From assembly GCA_900545755.1 (NCBI GenBank), contig URAG01000026.1, forward strand, positions 1-29,811: DNA of 29,811 bases, read 5' to 3'. Below the pieces are notes generated by a model. The model saw nothing but the letters and a program-made list of their open reading frames with translations. It searched no databases and was not told the origin of the DNA. This document shows, in pieces, positions 16,162-24,124 of the stretch. This DNA comes from an uncultured Cloacibacillus sp. (GTDB taxonomy: Bacteria; Synergistota; Synergistia; Synergistales; Synergistaceae). The translations under genes and the position numbers were made by a program. Position 1 is the first letter of the stretch. Each line of letters begins with the position of its first letter.

Positions 16162-18718
16162 TTGCGACGGCCACCTTCGGCAGCAGCGAGATGACTGTGC
16201 AAGGCAGAGGCTCGTCGGCGATCACGCGCACCCTGCCGGAAGAATAGCCGGCGTTCAGCCCGAGCGTCATAATCCCCGTCGTGAGAGAAATAGGCGTGTC
16301 GTATGGCTCAGTGCTGCGCTCCTTGAACTCCACAGCCTCAAACGGCACCGGGTCCCCTTCGGCGGCCCCTATCTTCATTCCCCTGCTCTTCTCTACGCGC
16401 ACAGACACGGAAATAAGCCGCGCGCTGCGCCCCTGCTGCGTCCCGTCCTGGCGCGGAAGCGTAAGGTCAAGCGTCTCAAGCTCCGCGCTGTAAGGTAATC
16501 CCACATGTACGACCGAAGCCGGGTGTTTCAGCGTAATCTTCCCGTTTTCGACCGTAAGCCCCTTTATCACATTGCCGTCCGCGAGCACGGCGACGCTTCT
16601 TCCTTCGAGATGCGAAAGTCCCGTAACCTCGGACTGCGGCGTTTCAAAGCGCTTCGTCACCCCGCAGTCCACGAAAAAGCACTCTTCCGGGCTGCTTACG
16701 CGCCTCTCGGCCATCTGCTCTATAAAACGCTTATAGCCGTCCCCGGACTTCCTCCGCACGGCGAGCCACACCTCGTCGCGCTCCGCCGAAGAGAGGCAGC
16801 AGACGGACTCCGCCTCGCCGTCCGTCTCCATGCGGCTCCACGCTATAACGTCGTGCTCGCGCAGATAAGTCAGCGCAAGCAGAGAGCCGTCGTCGAGCGC
16901 GGCCCAGACGATAGAATCCGGGTCCTGCTGGTAATCCATCGCGGCTACCGTCCTGTCCTTGAAAAGATGCGTCGCGAGCACAGTAAGGTCGTTGCCGCTG
17001 TAACTGTCGGACTCAAATGCATAGCCGAGGTCGCGTATAATCTTCCCCTGCTTCTGCACGAAAAGCACCATATTGCCGATGACGACCGGCGTCACCATGC
17101 TCGCGCCCCTGTAGCCCTGCACGTTCGCCTCAAGCGACGACGGCGTGATCGCGCTCTTCGTCCCGCCCGCCGAAATAGTCCACTCCGCCCCAGCCGTAAG
17201 CACGACGAGCGAAGAAAGCGGCACGAAGGCGCGCACAGGAGAGACCTTGCGCGAGACGAGCGAAGCCGTAACGGCGTCGTCGTCCTGCAAAACGAGATGC
17301 CGCTCGAAGTTGTAATAATCGCCCGTCACGCTCATCCACACATTCTGAGGCTCCGAAGCGTTCCCTCCGAAACAGAGCCTGTCCTGATTGAACCCCACTG
17401 CGCAGGGCCAACCGCGAAAGTCGCTCCACGCGCCCTCCGACCAGTTCCGCGTCGCCCGCGTCGAAGCGGCGTCCTTCTCGAAAGCACCCTGCGCGACGGT
17501 CGAAGAAGTCACAGAGCCGATGCGTATGCAGCACTCGTAATCCGCCGCCTCCGCCGTCAGCTCGAAATATCCGCGGTCCGAGTCCGTATTGCCTTCGGGA
17601 AGAAACGTCGTAAAAGAATCCGCAGCCAGCCGGAACCTCGTAGGATCCTCGACCGTGCCGGACTCGTCGTAATTCTTGCAGCTAGTCTTAGTATCTCCGG
17701 AAGAAAACGTGTAAACATCCGTCCAGCGCGCTTCGTCCTCGTCGTAACGCTGTAGCCTGACCGTACCGCCCCAGAAGCCCGAAGAAAGGACGTGCCAGCC
17801 CTCGTAGGCCGTCACCTCGACGCCCCATCCTGTTGACGAAGGCATAAGCACCTCGCACTCTATGTCGCCGGCTCTCCATTCAGGCGATGGGGAGAATACT
17901 ACAACGTCGCCATTGATAGATGTAACTGTTGAGATACTGCTCCCAAAACGCACTTGACGTCCAACGATAAATTGTCCTCGCTGCGTATCCGTTTGGCACA
18001 CGAAGCGACGAGTAAATACACCGCCGCCAATGCCAGTAGTGTCCTGCGTGCCGAAAATCGTCGTATCTGTCCATATACCATTAGACTCCCCTGTCGCCTT
18101 CGCGGTCACCTCGTCCACATGGTGAAACACAGAAAACAGCGCCCCGGCGTGCCCCGCGTTGAAAAGAGCGGCCGAAGCCGTGAGCGTTACATTTCCCGAC
18201 ATAGAAGAGAGCGCTATCGTCGTATCGGACGAGTTCATCGTGCGGAACGGCCCGCCCTTGAATGCGAACTTCTCAAGAGTCCAGTCCGTATCGGAATACC
18301 TTGCCAGCTCCATAGGCGGATGATTCGGATGCACGATGAAAAGCACGTCCGCAGACTGAGCGAACGAAAGCGCCCGGAGCTCCCCTTCGAGATATGGCGT
18401 CTCAAGCTCGTAAGCCGCGCCGTCCTTCATAAGCTGCGCACCGCTCTTATAAAAGCGCACGTATCCGTCGCCGAACTCAAGCAGATAAGCGTCTGCGTCC
18501 GAATACTCGAAAGGCACGAGCCGCACGGCCTTGTCCGCATACTTCGCCTCAGCTACGAAGCGCATACCCGCGCGGTTAGAAACTCCGCCGTGCGGATGAA
18601 CGGTGAAATTCTTCAGCGTCCGCAGCCCTACAGCGTACTTCGCCAAATCTTCGCGCCCATAGAGCGACGGGGCCAGCTCGCCCGCTGCGAAACTCACTTG
18701 AGAAGGGAAATACGCCAT
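16151..18718 (-). CDS. Tail nozzle / tubular protein B-like protein
   Basis: 855 residues, beta-rich. It opens with FPSQVSFAAGELAPSLYGRED, LRTLKNFTVHPHGGVSNRAG, MRFVAEAK, the characteristic start of podovirus tail nozzle/stabilisation proteins (the counterparts of T7 gp12), in which RAGxxFVAE is highly conserved. Multiple strand-rich repeats and a region WSEGAWSDFRGWPCAVGFNQDRLCFGG, GNASEPQNVWMS (residues about 425-465) are also typical. It should form the lower part of the short tail tube. It starts six bases after the tubular A-like gene stop. Confidence 0.8.
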   Translation of the reverse strand: MAYFPSQVSFAAGELAPSLYGREDLAKYAVGLRTLKNFTVHPHGGVSNRAGMRFVAEAKYADKAVRLVPFEYSDADAYLLEFGDGYVRFYKSGAQLMKDGAAYELETPYLEGELRALSFAQSADVLFIVHPNHPPMELARYSDTDWTLEKFAFKGGPFRTMNSSDTTIALSSMSGNVTLTASAALFNAGHAGALFSVFHHVDEVTAKATGESNGIWTDTTIFGTQDTTGIGGGVFTRRFVCQTDTQRGQFIVGRQVRFGSSISTVTSINGDVVVFSPSPEWRAGDIECEVLMPSSTGWGVEVTAYEGWHVLSSGFWGGTVRLQRYDEDEARWTDVYTFSSGDTKTSCKNYDESGTVEDPTRFRLAADSFTTFLPEGNTDSDRGYFELTAEAADYECCIRIGSVTSSTVAQGAFEKDAASTRATRNWSEGAWSDFRGWPCAVGFNQDRLCFGGNASEPQNVWMSVTGDYYNFERHLVLQDDDAVTASLVSRKVSPVRAFVPLSSLVVLTAGAEWTISAGGTKSAITPSSLEANVQGYRGASMVTPVVIGNMVLFVQKQGKIIRDLGYAFESDSYSGNDLTVLATHLFKDRTVAAMDYQQDPDSIVWAALDDGSLLALTYLREHDVIAWSRMETDGEAESVCCLSSAERDEVWLAVRRKSGDGYKRFIEQMAERRVSSPEECFFVDCGVTKRFETPQSEVTGLSHLEGRSVAVLADGNVIKGLTVENGKITLKHPASVVHVGLPYSAELETLDLTLPRQDGTQQGRSARLISVSVRVEKSRGMKIGAAEGDPVPFEAVEFKERSTEPYDTPISLTTGIMTLGLNAGYSSGRVRVIADEPLPCTVISLLPKVAVASGR

Positions 18719-18723
18719 CTAAA

Positions 18724-19341
18724 TCACCTTATATCCAGATAATCGCAGGGCGAGACGCGCAGCCTCGCCCGCCCCTCGTTCGCGTCGGCGGCGCAGGCAT
18801 CGCCATAAGCCACGAGGAACTGCTTCGTGATCTCGTCGCGCATATTCATAGAAACGTCTGCAACGGCCCAGCAGGCCATGCGCGCGAGATTCCAGCATAA
18901 AGCCTCTTCAAAAAGCGGCGGGAACAGCGTCGGGTCCGAGACCATGACGGTGTACTGCGCCGTAGTGGCGGGGAAATCCGAGCAAATAACGCGGCTCCCG
19001 CCGTGCATACCGATGCGGAAATCTCCGCTCCATCTGCGGCGCGGCAGATCGTCCGCGCGGAAAAGCCGCAGCACCTTCGCGCAGTTGTTCGGATACTGAT
19101 AAGCATAAGCCGCGCCGGGGACGGAACCGACTATATCGGCCAAATCCGTCATCCCGCGGCAGAAATTCCAGTCGTTGCGCTGAAACAGGGAAGTCAGCGC
19201 CGCGTCGTAATAGCGTTTCATAACGTTCGCTTCGGCGGTCGCCTCCATAAGCGAGTTTATCGTCCGCCCCACGCCCATAAAGCCGAGAGCCTTGTTGCCG
19301 ATCGAAACCTGGCTGCTCTTCGTCCATGCGCCGTTTTCCAT
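18724..19341 (-). CDS. Head-to-tail adaptor, tubular protein A-like
   Basis: 205 residues with ATG at 19341, chosen because AGGAGG is nine bases upstream and the family begins here; the frame stays open further upstream through a terminator, so a longer start is unlikely. The opening SIGNKALGFMGVGRTINSLMEATAEANV, with KRYYDAALTSLFQRNDWNFC, is the helical signature of T7 gp11-type adaptor/gatekeeper proteins (DxxLxxxDWNFA). It connects portal and nozzle. It is separated from the cement gene by a strong terminator, unlike most genes in this operon. Confidence 0.8.
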   Translation of the reverse strand: MENGAWTKSSQVSIGNKALGFMGVGRTINSLMEATAEANVMKRYYDAALTSLFQRNDWNFCRGMTDLADIVGSVPGAAYAYQYPNNCAKVLRLFRADDLPRRRWSGDFRIGMHGGSRVICSDFPATTAQYTVMVSDPTLFPPLFEEALCWNLARMACWAVADVSMNMRDEITKQFLVAYGDACAADANEGRARLRVSPCDYLDIR

Positions 19342-19360
19342 CACCTTCGCCTCCTCGCAT

Positions 19361-19397
19361 AAAAAACGGACGAAGGCGCAGAAGCACCTCCGTCCGT
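19361..19397 (-). terminator. Intrinsic terminator before the tail-tube gene
   Basis: On the minus strand CGGACGGAGG pairs with CCTTCGTCCG (one mismatch) around a ten-base loop and is followed by TTTTTT (plus-strand A361-366). It ends only ten bases before the AGGAGG of the adaptor gene, so it should limit readthrough from capsid genes into tail genes, or act as an attenuator. Confidence 0.8.
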
Positions 19398-19421
19398 GCA
19401 GCCGCATACAGCGCCGGCGCG

Positions 19422-19802
19422 CTACATATTCACATCCGGCGTAAGATAGCCCTCCATCGTGCCGCCCGTAAACGAGCCCGTAACCTCGTACTTGAGCCTC
19501 AGATACTTGTCGCAGCCGAGCGGCATGCGTACCTTCACATGCTCCGTATCCTCAGTAAGCGCGGCAAGCTCTATCGCTCCGGACGTGAAAAGATCCACAG
19601 GCGAAGAGAACGCCTCGTCCGAAGCCGTCTGGAGCTTAACAACGACGCTAGTCCCGCCGGCTCCGGCCTCTATGCCGCGCACGACGAGCCAGAGGCCGAC
19701 GTAGGCGTCTCCCTTGAAGTCCGTCTCTATAACGTCGCTCGCGCCTGTCCCGCCGGAAAGGTCATAGGCAGGAAAAATACACTTAACGTCACGAATACTC
19801 AC
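19422..19802 (-). CDS. Capsid cement/decoration-like protein (Bbp16-like)
   Basis: 126 residues from GTG, with GGGAGGGA ahead. Sequence is strand-rich (DAYVGLWLVVRGIEAGAGGT; VVVKLQTASDEAF; KVRMPLGCDKYLRLKYEVTG) with no helices of note. It directly follows the coat gene, as the jellyroll cement protein does in Bordetella phage BPP-1, whose cement protein is of similar size. The pattern of a small all-beta protein ending in LRLKYEVTGSFTGGT is common for this family. It should sit on the capsid surface and stabilise it. Assignment rests on order, length and beta pattern. Confidence 0.65.
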   Translation of the reverse strand: MSIRDVKCIFPAYDLSGGTGASDVIETDFKGDAYVGLWLVVRGIEAGAGGTSVVVKLQTASDEAFSSPVDLFTSGAIELAALTEDTEHVKVRMPLGCDKYLRLKYEVTGSFTGGTMEGYLTPDVNM

Positions 19803-19815
19803 AGCAATCCCTCCC

Positions 19816-20814
19816 TTACGCGAAAGAAATCTGCGCTTCCGAAGTGCTTATCGCGTCGCACCTGCGCACCGGTATCTCGTCGAAGGCGAGCACGCGCCTG
19901 CCGGCTACGGTGTCCCATGTCAGATTCACGTTGTTCTTTTCGAGAATCTGGTTGCGGAGCGCCGTGCGCACCTCGCGCGTGCAGTAGAACGCCGGCTTGC
20001 AGAGGCCGAGCTTCGGGATGATCTCGGAGGCCTCGATCATCAGCCGCATGAGGTTCGCCGGGCTCTCGCCAGCGAGTGAATCCAGGTCTATGTTCGCGAT
20101 GCGCACGATATAGCGCCAGTCGCGGACGCATAGCCCCATGCGCCACGTGTAATGGCCCTTATAGGCCATATAGCGGCCGCCCTCCGCGTCGTGCGCCTCC
20201 TTGCGGCCGAGGTCCTCGTGCTGAAGCCCCGCCTGCGTCCCCTTCGGGAATATGCCGTGGACGGTGTCGTTGCCCCAGCCGACAAGATAGACGCTAGAGC
20301 GCCTCGTCCCGGCGTCGCCGGTCTTGCCGCCGTTTAAGATGTTCTCGCCGCTCTCGGCGGATTTCAGCGCGAAACGCGGCGCTATGCCGAGGAACTTGTC
20401 CGGCGTCTTGCGCAGGTCTCCGTAAAAGACGGTCTCCGCCATCTCCTGGTTCATCGCATCGATGAAAGGTCTGTCCTCCGAAAGACGGAAGGCAGAGACG
20501 TCAGCCGCGAGTTCGACGAGCGCCTCGTCGATCTCGGAGAAGGCTTCGAGCCTTCCGCATACGTCCGTGTGCTTCACGGTCGTCGACTTCGACGGCTGCA
20601 CGCCCTTGTTTATCTGCCTCCACGCAACCTTCGGCAGCCCGGTGCGCATCGTCGTCTCGTGGCCGGTCGGGAGATTGCCCTCGACGAAAGGCATATCCTC
20701 AAGGATGTCGTTCGTCTTGTTCATCATCTCGACTATGGCTGGAATGCGCCCGTTCGGGTCCTTCCTAGTCGCCCAGTCAATAAGCGTAAGAAAATCGCTC
20801 TTAATCGTAGCCAT
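19816..20814 (-). CDS. Major capsid protein, BPP-1 (Bbp17)-like
   Basis: 332 residues, AGGAGG ribosome site. It starts MATIKSDFLTLIDWATRKDPNGR, then RTGLPKVAWRQINKGVQPSKST, both typical of the podovirus coat family exemplified by BPP-1. Length matches the known 331-residue BPP-1 coat. In that phage the HK97 fold is present with a changed topology and a cement protein encoded next to it, as here. The family is distinct from P22 gp5 and T7 gp10. Expected to be the most highly expressed gene of the operon; it follows the scaffold by 12 bases. Confidence 0.85.
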   Translation of the reverse strand: MATIKSDFLTLIDWATRKDPNGRIPAIVEMMNKTNDILEDMPFVEGNLPTGHETTMRTGLPKVAWRQINKGVQPSKSTTVKHTDVCGRLEAFSEIDEALVELAADVSAFRLSEDRPFIDAMNQEMAETVFYGDLRKTPDKFLGIAPRFALKSAESGENILNGGKTGDAGTRRSSVYLVGWGNDTVHGIFPKGTQAGLQHEDLGRKEAHDAEGGRYMAYKGHYTWRMGLCVRDWRYIVRIANIDLDSLAGESPANLMRLMIEASEIIPKLGLCKPAFYCTREVRTALRNQILEKNNVNLTWDTVAGRRVLAFDEIPVRRCDAISTSEAQISFA

Positions 20815-20826
20815 TAAAAAACCTCC

Positions 20827-21564
20827 TTATTTCTCTTCGGCCGCGCCGCCATAAAGCAGCGACGCCGTATCCTTCGCCTGAGGCGTTTTATTCCCCACAT
20901 AAGAATCCTCGGAAATTGCGAGGCCGACCTTGTGGAAGAACCTCACGACCGCGGGGTGATATTCGAGGCCGCTCTCCTGAAGTATCTGGACCAGCTCGCC
21001 GTCTCCGAACCTGTTAAGCGCCTTGAGGCCGACGCCGAGATTCTGCTTGAGGCTCTTCCCTCCGACCTCGGGATCCTCGGCGAGCTTCTTCTTCCACTCC
21101 TCGACCAGCTCGCCGTTGCGCTCGTGAAAGCCGTCTATCTCCTTCCGCACCTTCTGCGTGACGAGGTCTGCAAGCACCTGCGCGTCCTCGTTCGTGACCT
21201 TGTACTTCTGAAGCAGAGGCGTCGCCGCGTCCACCATTTCGGTATCGAGGGTAAAGCCGTCCGGGACGTGAAGCTCGTAAGGTTTCGGCTCTACGTTGCC
21301 GCCGTCATCGCTGCCATCTCCTTTCTTGTCGTCTCCTTCGCCGCCGTCTCCAGCCTTCGCGTCGCCGACAGTCGTAAGGCCGGGAATATCCGCATCGCCT
21401 TTGTCGGACGGCTGCGGCTCTCCTGCCGGCGGCGTGTCCTGCGCGCCGCTTACGGCGTTTCCATCGTCCGCACCCGTAAGACCTGCGCCTATGTCCTGCG
21501 CCTGTGTTCCGTCTCCGCCTGTCTGCCGGTCGAGACCGTCGTCCACAGATATGTTTTCACTCAT
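20827..21564 (-). CDS. Capsid scaffolding protein
   Basis: 245 residues. Residues 1-95 are Asp/Gly-rich and low-complexity (GDADIPGLTTVGDAKAGDGG), followed by YELHVPDGFTLDTEMVDAAT and TNEDAQVLADLVTQK, helical and characteristic of phage scaffold proteins encoded just before the coat gene. Residues 140-215 carry charged helices; the short C-terminal tail is the usual coat-binding end. It is acidic overall, with no protease motif visible. It guides coat assembly and leaves the procapsid. Confidence 0.8.
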   Translation of the reverse strand: MSENISVDDGLDRQTGGDGTQAQDIGAGLTGADDGNAVSGAQDTPPAGEPQPSDKGDADIPGLTTVGDAKAGDGGEGDDKKGDGSDDGGNVEPKPYELHVPDGFTLDTEMVDAATPLLQKYKVTNEDAQVLADLVTQKVRKEIDGFHERNGELVEEWKKKLAEDPEVGGKSLKQNLGVGLKALNRFGDGELVQILQESGLEYHPAVVRFFHKVGLAISEDSYVGNKTPQAKDTASLLYGGAAEEK

Positions 21565-21585
21565 ATATGACCGCTCCTTTCGCGT

Positions 21586-21857
21586 TTAGTAATAGCTCGT
21601 CACGAAAATATCCGGGTTCTCCGTACACTCGCCGTAGACGGATATTTCCGTGACGTTAAGATCCTTGTCTTTGGCATTAAAAATGCCTCCGCTTTTGCGG
21701 AAGCACTTCCGGGGTCGTCTGCCCTCACTATGACCGATTCTCTTTTGTCCCATGGAGAATTCTCCTTGTCTCCCGTCAGGCTCTCTTTCGGAGGCATGAG
21801 GACGACACGAAACAATTTTGGAAGAGGCGGATTCTCGTTTGGATAAAGTTTGTTCAA
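21586..21857 (-). CDS. Small phage head-region protein with apparent frameshift
   Basis: The gene starts at TTG 21857, where AAAGGAG lies about nine bases upstream; a GTG at 21867 in the other frame has no room for a ribosome site. The first frame gives MNKLYPNENPPLPKLFRVVL ... VIVRADDPGSASAKAEAF. The sense then continues in the -1 frame from about 21679: NAKDKDLNVTEISVYGECTE ... TSYY, ending at 21586. The junction is a T5 run; one more T would restore a single 90-residue protein. The first frame alone would end at 21600 with basic, unlike residues. No family recognised. Frameshift mutation, sequencing error or recoding are all possible. Confidence 0.5.
21679..21704 (-). terminator. Terminator-like hairpin inside the frameshifted small gene
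   Basis: On the minus strand GCTTCCGC-AAAA-GCGGAGGC (one G-T pair) is followed by ATTTTT. A second, overlapping stem GGCATT-TTT-AATGCC covers the T run. Both lie at the frameshift point, inside a coding stretch, between the Bbp19-like gene and the scaffold gene. Confidence 0.5.
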
Positions 21858-21873
21858 TCGTTTTCACTCCTTT

Positions 21874-22185
21874 TTAGAAAATATCCTCCCTTTGTCCCCT
21901 GCGCGCTTTATCAGCGGCGCATTCGGACGCGTAGACGCCGGCGCATTTGCAGCAGGCTTCGGGGCCGCAGTGACGCGCTATTACGCTCTTGATCCATATC
22001 CCGACGGAGCGCCGCCCTTCGTTCGCGCATGTCGCGTAGATGTTGCCCACGTCGAGCGAGGGCTCGTCCACGCCGCAGCGCGAAAGCACGAGGCCGAGGA
22101 AGAAACAGCCCTCCCGCGTAGCGAGCAGCGCCTTGACGGCCTTCTCCGTAAGTTTCGCGGCTTCGTTCCCGTCGCGTTCCTCCAT
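21874..22185 (-). CDS. Bbp19-like small head protein, cysteine-rich
   Basis: 103 residues; its ATG overlaps the portal stop (TAATG). The segment FFLGLVLSRCGVDEPSLDVGN ... ANEGRRSVGIWIKSVI matches the pattern of Bbp19-like phage proteins (FLxxLLxxCGVxxxSF...AYNEGRRxVGLxLL). The C-terminal third has a cluster HCGPEACCKCAGVYASEC with six cysteines, which could bind metal and is not part of the pattern I know. The job is unknown; the gene regularly lies between portal and scaffold in BPP-1-like phages. Confidence 0.6.
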   Translation of the reverse strand: MEERDGNEAAKLTEKAVKALLATREGCFFLGLVLSRCGVDEPSLDVGNIYATCANEGRRSVGIWIKSVIARHCGPEACCKCAGVYASECAADKARRGQREDIF

Positions 22186-23873
22186 TAGAAACCGCCTCCG
22201 ACCATTTCAAGCAGAGAGCCGCCGCCCGTCTCCGTCTCGCTCATGAGCTTCGCGCCCTGCGCCGCCTGTTCTAGGCTCTGCACGGACTGCTGCATCTCCT
22301 GCATCTGCCTCGCCTGTTCTTCCTGCGCGGCCCGCGACTCGCGTATCGCTTCGACTTCTTCGTGCGAACGAAGCACGTCGGCGGGTATTGAGAGCAGGTC
22401 CGCGTAGCGCCTGACGGCCGCGTCCATGTTTATAACGTCGATGAGCGACGGGTCTGAGCCCATAAGGCCGCCCGTGAAGGATATGAACTGTTCGAGCGGC
22501 GCGCGTCCGCTCATTTTCTGCGCCTGCGCGAATATGGAGGTGTACTCTATCTTGAGCGATTCGCCCTCTATATCCTCGGGCGGTTCCGGCAGAAGTCCCG
22601 CGGCGCGGCAGTAGTGGACGCAGGCCTCTATCGACGGGCTGTGCTGTTCCTTTGAGAGCCGTTCGAGCACGGGGCCGAGAACGGAAAGCTTTTCTTCGTG
22701 AAGCTCGGCTATCTCGCGCGCAGTCTTGTCCCTGTCCTGCGCGTTCGAGACCATCATGAAGAGGTCTACGAAGTAGCTCTCGCGTATCGCCTGGCGCGCG
22801 TCGTTTATGCCGGCGAGCAGCGCGTTCATATCCGGCTTGATGTCGAGCGCCGGGACGACCGGCCTGCCTCCGGAGCTTCCGTTCATGGAGACGAATACTA
22901 TCTCGCCTGGAGACAGATCCGTTATGTCGTTCTGGTAAGCCGTGTCGGCCAGCATTGGCGGGTCGACGAGCTTCTTGACGGCGTTCAGGTAGTCGCGCTT
23001 CATGAGCTGAAGCGTTTTGTTGTCCTCGATGCACTCGTCGCCGGGACCGTATCCGTATATGTCGGAGCTGCAAAAGTCCCAGCGCGGGGCGAATACGGGA
23101 AAGCGCTCGAATCCTGAAAGCCGCAGGAACTTGTCCTGTTCTCCCGCCTCCTCCCAGTAGGCCGAGAGGAACGGGAAGCCGAAGGCCCCGAGCGAGTCTT
23201 TTACGTAGTCGTCGTTCGGCTCTATCGCGTGTACGACGGTGAACCACCTGTCGGGATTGTTCCTGAGCGCCTCTTTCACCGATATCGAAACGTTCTCAGC
23301 GCCGAACTCCGAGGCTATCTGCGCGGCGGTCATCTGGATGTCCTCGTAGAAGACGTCGACACGCCCGCGCGTGCCGGATGTGCCGAGGTAATACTCGCCT
23401 CCCGTGAAGGTGTGGCAGCGTATCACGTCGTCGTAGTCGGGAAGCATTATCATCGCGGACGTCCCGATGGTCCCGATTTCCTCATAGCTCGCATGCGTGC
23501 AGGTGTAGTAGTTGCTCCCGGCGAGCACCTCGTAAACGATGTCCTCGACTTCGTTGCACCACTGGCGCATGGGCTTGTAGTCGTACATGTCCGGGTTGCC
23601 GGGAAGCAGCGTAAACCACTTCTGCGACGGCGACGTGAGGCCGCTCTGCATTCCCGCCGCGAGGATACGCACGGCCTTTTTCGCGGTAGAGTCGAAGAGC
23701 TTCGTCTTTTCCTTGCCGTTTGGCTTTTCGTTCCGCAGCCTTCCGCGCCTCGGGTAGATGTAGTTGTACAGTTCGTCCCAATCCGAAGCGACTTTCTGCC
23801 GTTCGAGCTTGAGCGCCCCTTTGCGCCTGCCGAGCTTCTGTCTCAGCTCGATGAGATTGCGGCCCATCTTCAC
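22185..23873 (-). CDS. Portal protein, podovirus head-tail connector type
   Basis: 562 residues. It opens with a basic helix and VASDWDELYNYIYPRRGRLR, then AVRILAAGMQSGLTSPSQKW, the signatures of T7/BPP-1-type head-tail connector proteins. Next come ECIEDNKTLQLMKRDYLNAV, PPMLADT and the AREIAELHEEK region of the portal crown and clip. The C-terminal 60 residues are Gln/Glu-rich. GTG 23873 overlaps the stop of the previous gene (GTGA); ATG 23867 is an alternative. It forms the dodecameric ring through which TerL packages DNA. Confidence 0.9.
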   Translation of the reverse strand: MKMGRNLIELRQKLGRRKGALKLERQKVASDWDELYNYIYPRRGRLRNEKPNGKEKTKLFDSTAKKAVRILAAGMQSGLTSPSQKWFTLLPGNPDMYDYKPMRQWCNEVEDIVYEVLAGSNYYTCTHASYEEIGTIGTSAMIMLPDYDDVIRCHTFTGGEYYLGTSGTRGRVDVFYEDIQMTAAQIASEFGAENVSISVKEALRNNPDRWFTVVHAIEPNDDYVKDSLGAFGFPFLSAYWEEAGEQDKFLRLSGFERFPVFAPRWDFCSSDIYGYGPGDECIEDNKTLQLMKRDYLNAVKKLVDPPMLADTAYQNDITDLSPGEIVFVSMNGSSGGRPVVPALDIKPDMNALLAGINDARQAIRESYFVDLFMMVSNAQDRDKTAREIAELHEEKLSVLGPVLERLSKEQHSPSIEACVHYCRAAGLLPEPPEDIEGESLKIEYTSIFAQAQKMSGRAPLEQFISFTGGLMGSDPSLIDVINMDAAVRRYADLLSIPADVLRSHEEVEAIRESRAAQEEQARQMQEMQQSVQSLEQAAQGAKLMSETETGGGSLLEMVGGGF

Positions 23874-24112
23874 TCACCGAGCTTCTGCTTCTTGCCCGAA
23901 GCTGTGGACGCAACGGCCGCAGAAGCGGAAGAACCGCCGCTGCGCATAGTGCTCGCGTAGCCTCTGCGTTTCCGTTCCTTCTCGTAGATGCGGCTGACGG
24001 CCGCCTCCCCGTCCGAGACCTCCGCCCTGCTCACGCTGGTAGCCTCCGGAGCGAGCGAAGGCGTCGGCGGAAGTGCCGCCTGCTTGCTTCCGCCTCCGAA
24101 AAGTCCTCCCAT
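23870..24112 (-). CDS. Small phage head-region protein
   Basis: 80 residues from ATG 24112, eight bases after AGGAGG; ATG 24118 and GTG 24121 are too close to that site. Starts MGGLFGGGSKQAALPPTP, then an acidic middle and a basic stretch KERKRRGYASTMRSGG, ending in Ser/Ala-rich sequence. Low complexity, probably disordered. Genes of this size and composition (Gly start, RRGxxST motif) are frequent between terminase and portal in podoviruses. Function unknown. It ends overlapping the portal start. Confidence 0.65.
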   Translation of the reverse strand: MGGLFGGGSKQAALPPTPSLAPEATSVSRAEVSDGEAAVSRIYEKERKRRGYASTMRSGGSSASAAVASTASGKKQKLGE

Positions 24113-24124
24113 GTGCATCACCTC

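Noticed and set aside
16505..17755. Open 416-codon frame on the plus strand opposite the tail nozzle gene
   Set aside because: Arg/His-rich, no recognisable motif, no ribosome site, and antisense to a gene with clear family signatures; it is a by-product of GC-rich codon use.
22207..23247. 346-codon minus-strand frame overlapping the portal gene
   Set aside because: Extremely Arg-rich product in a shifted frame of the portal; the portal frame has the family motifs.
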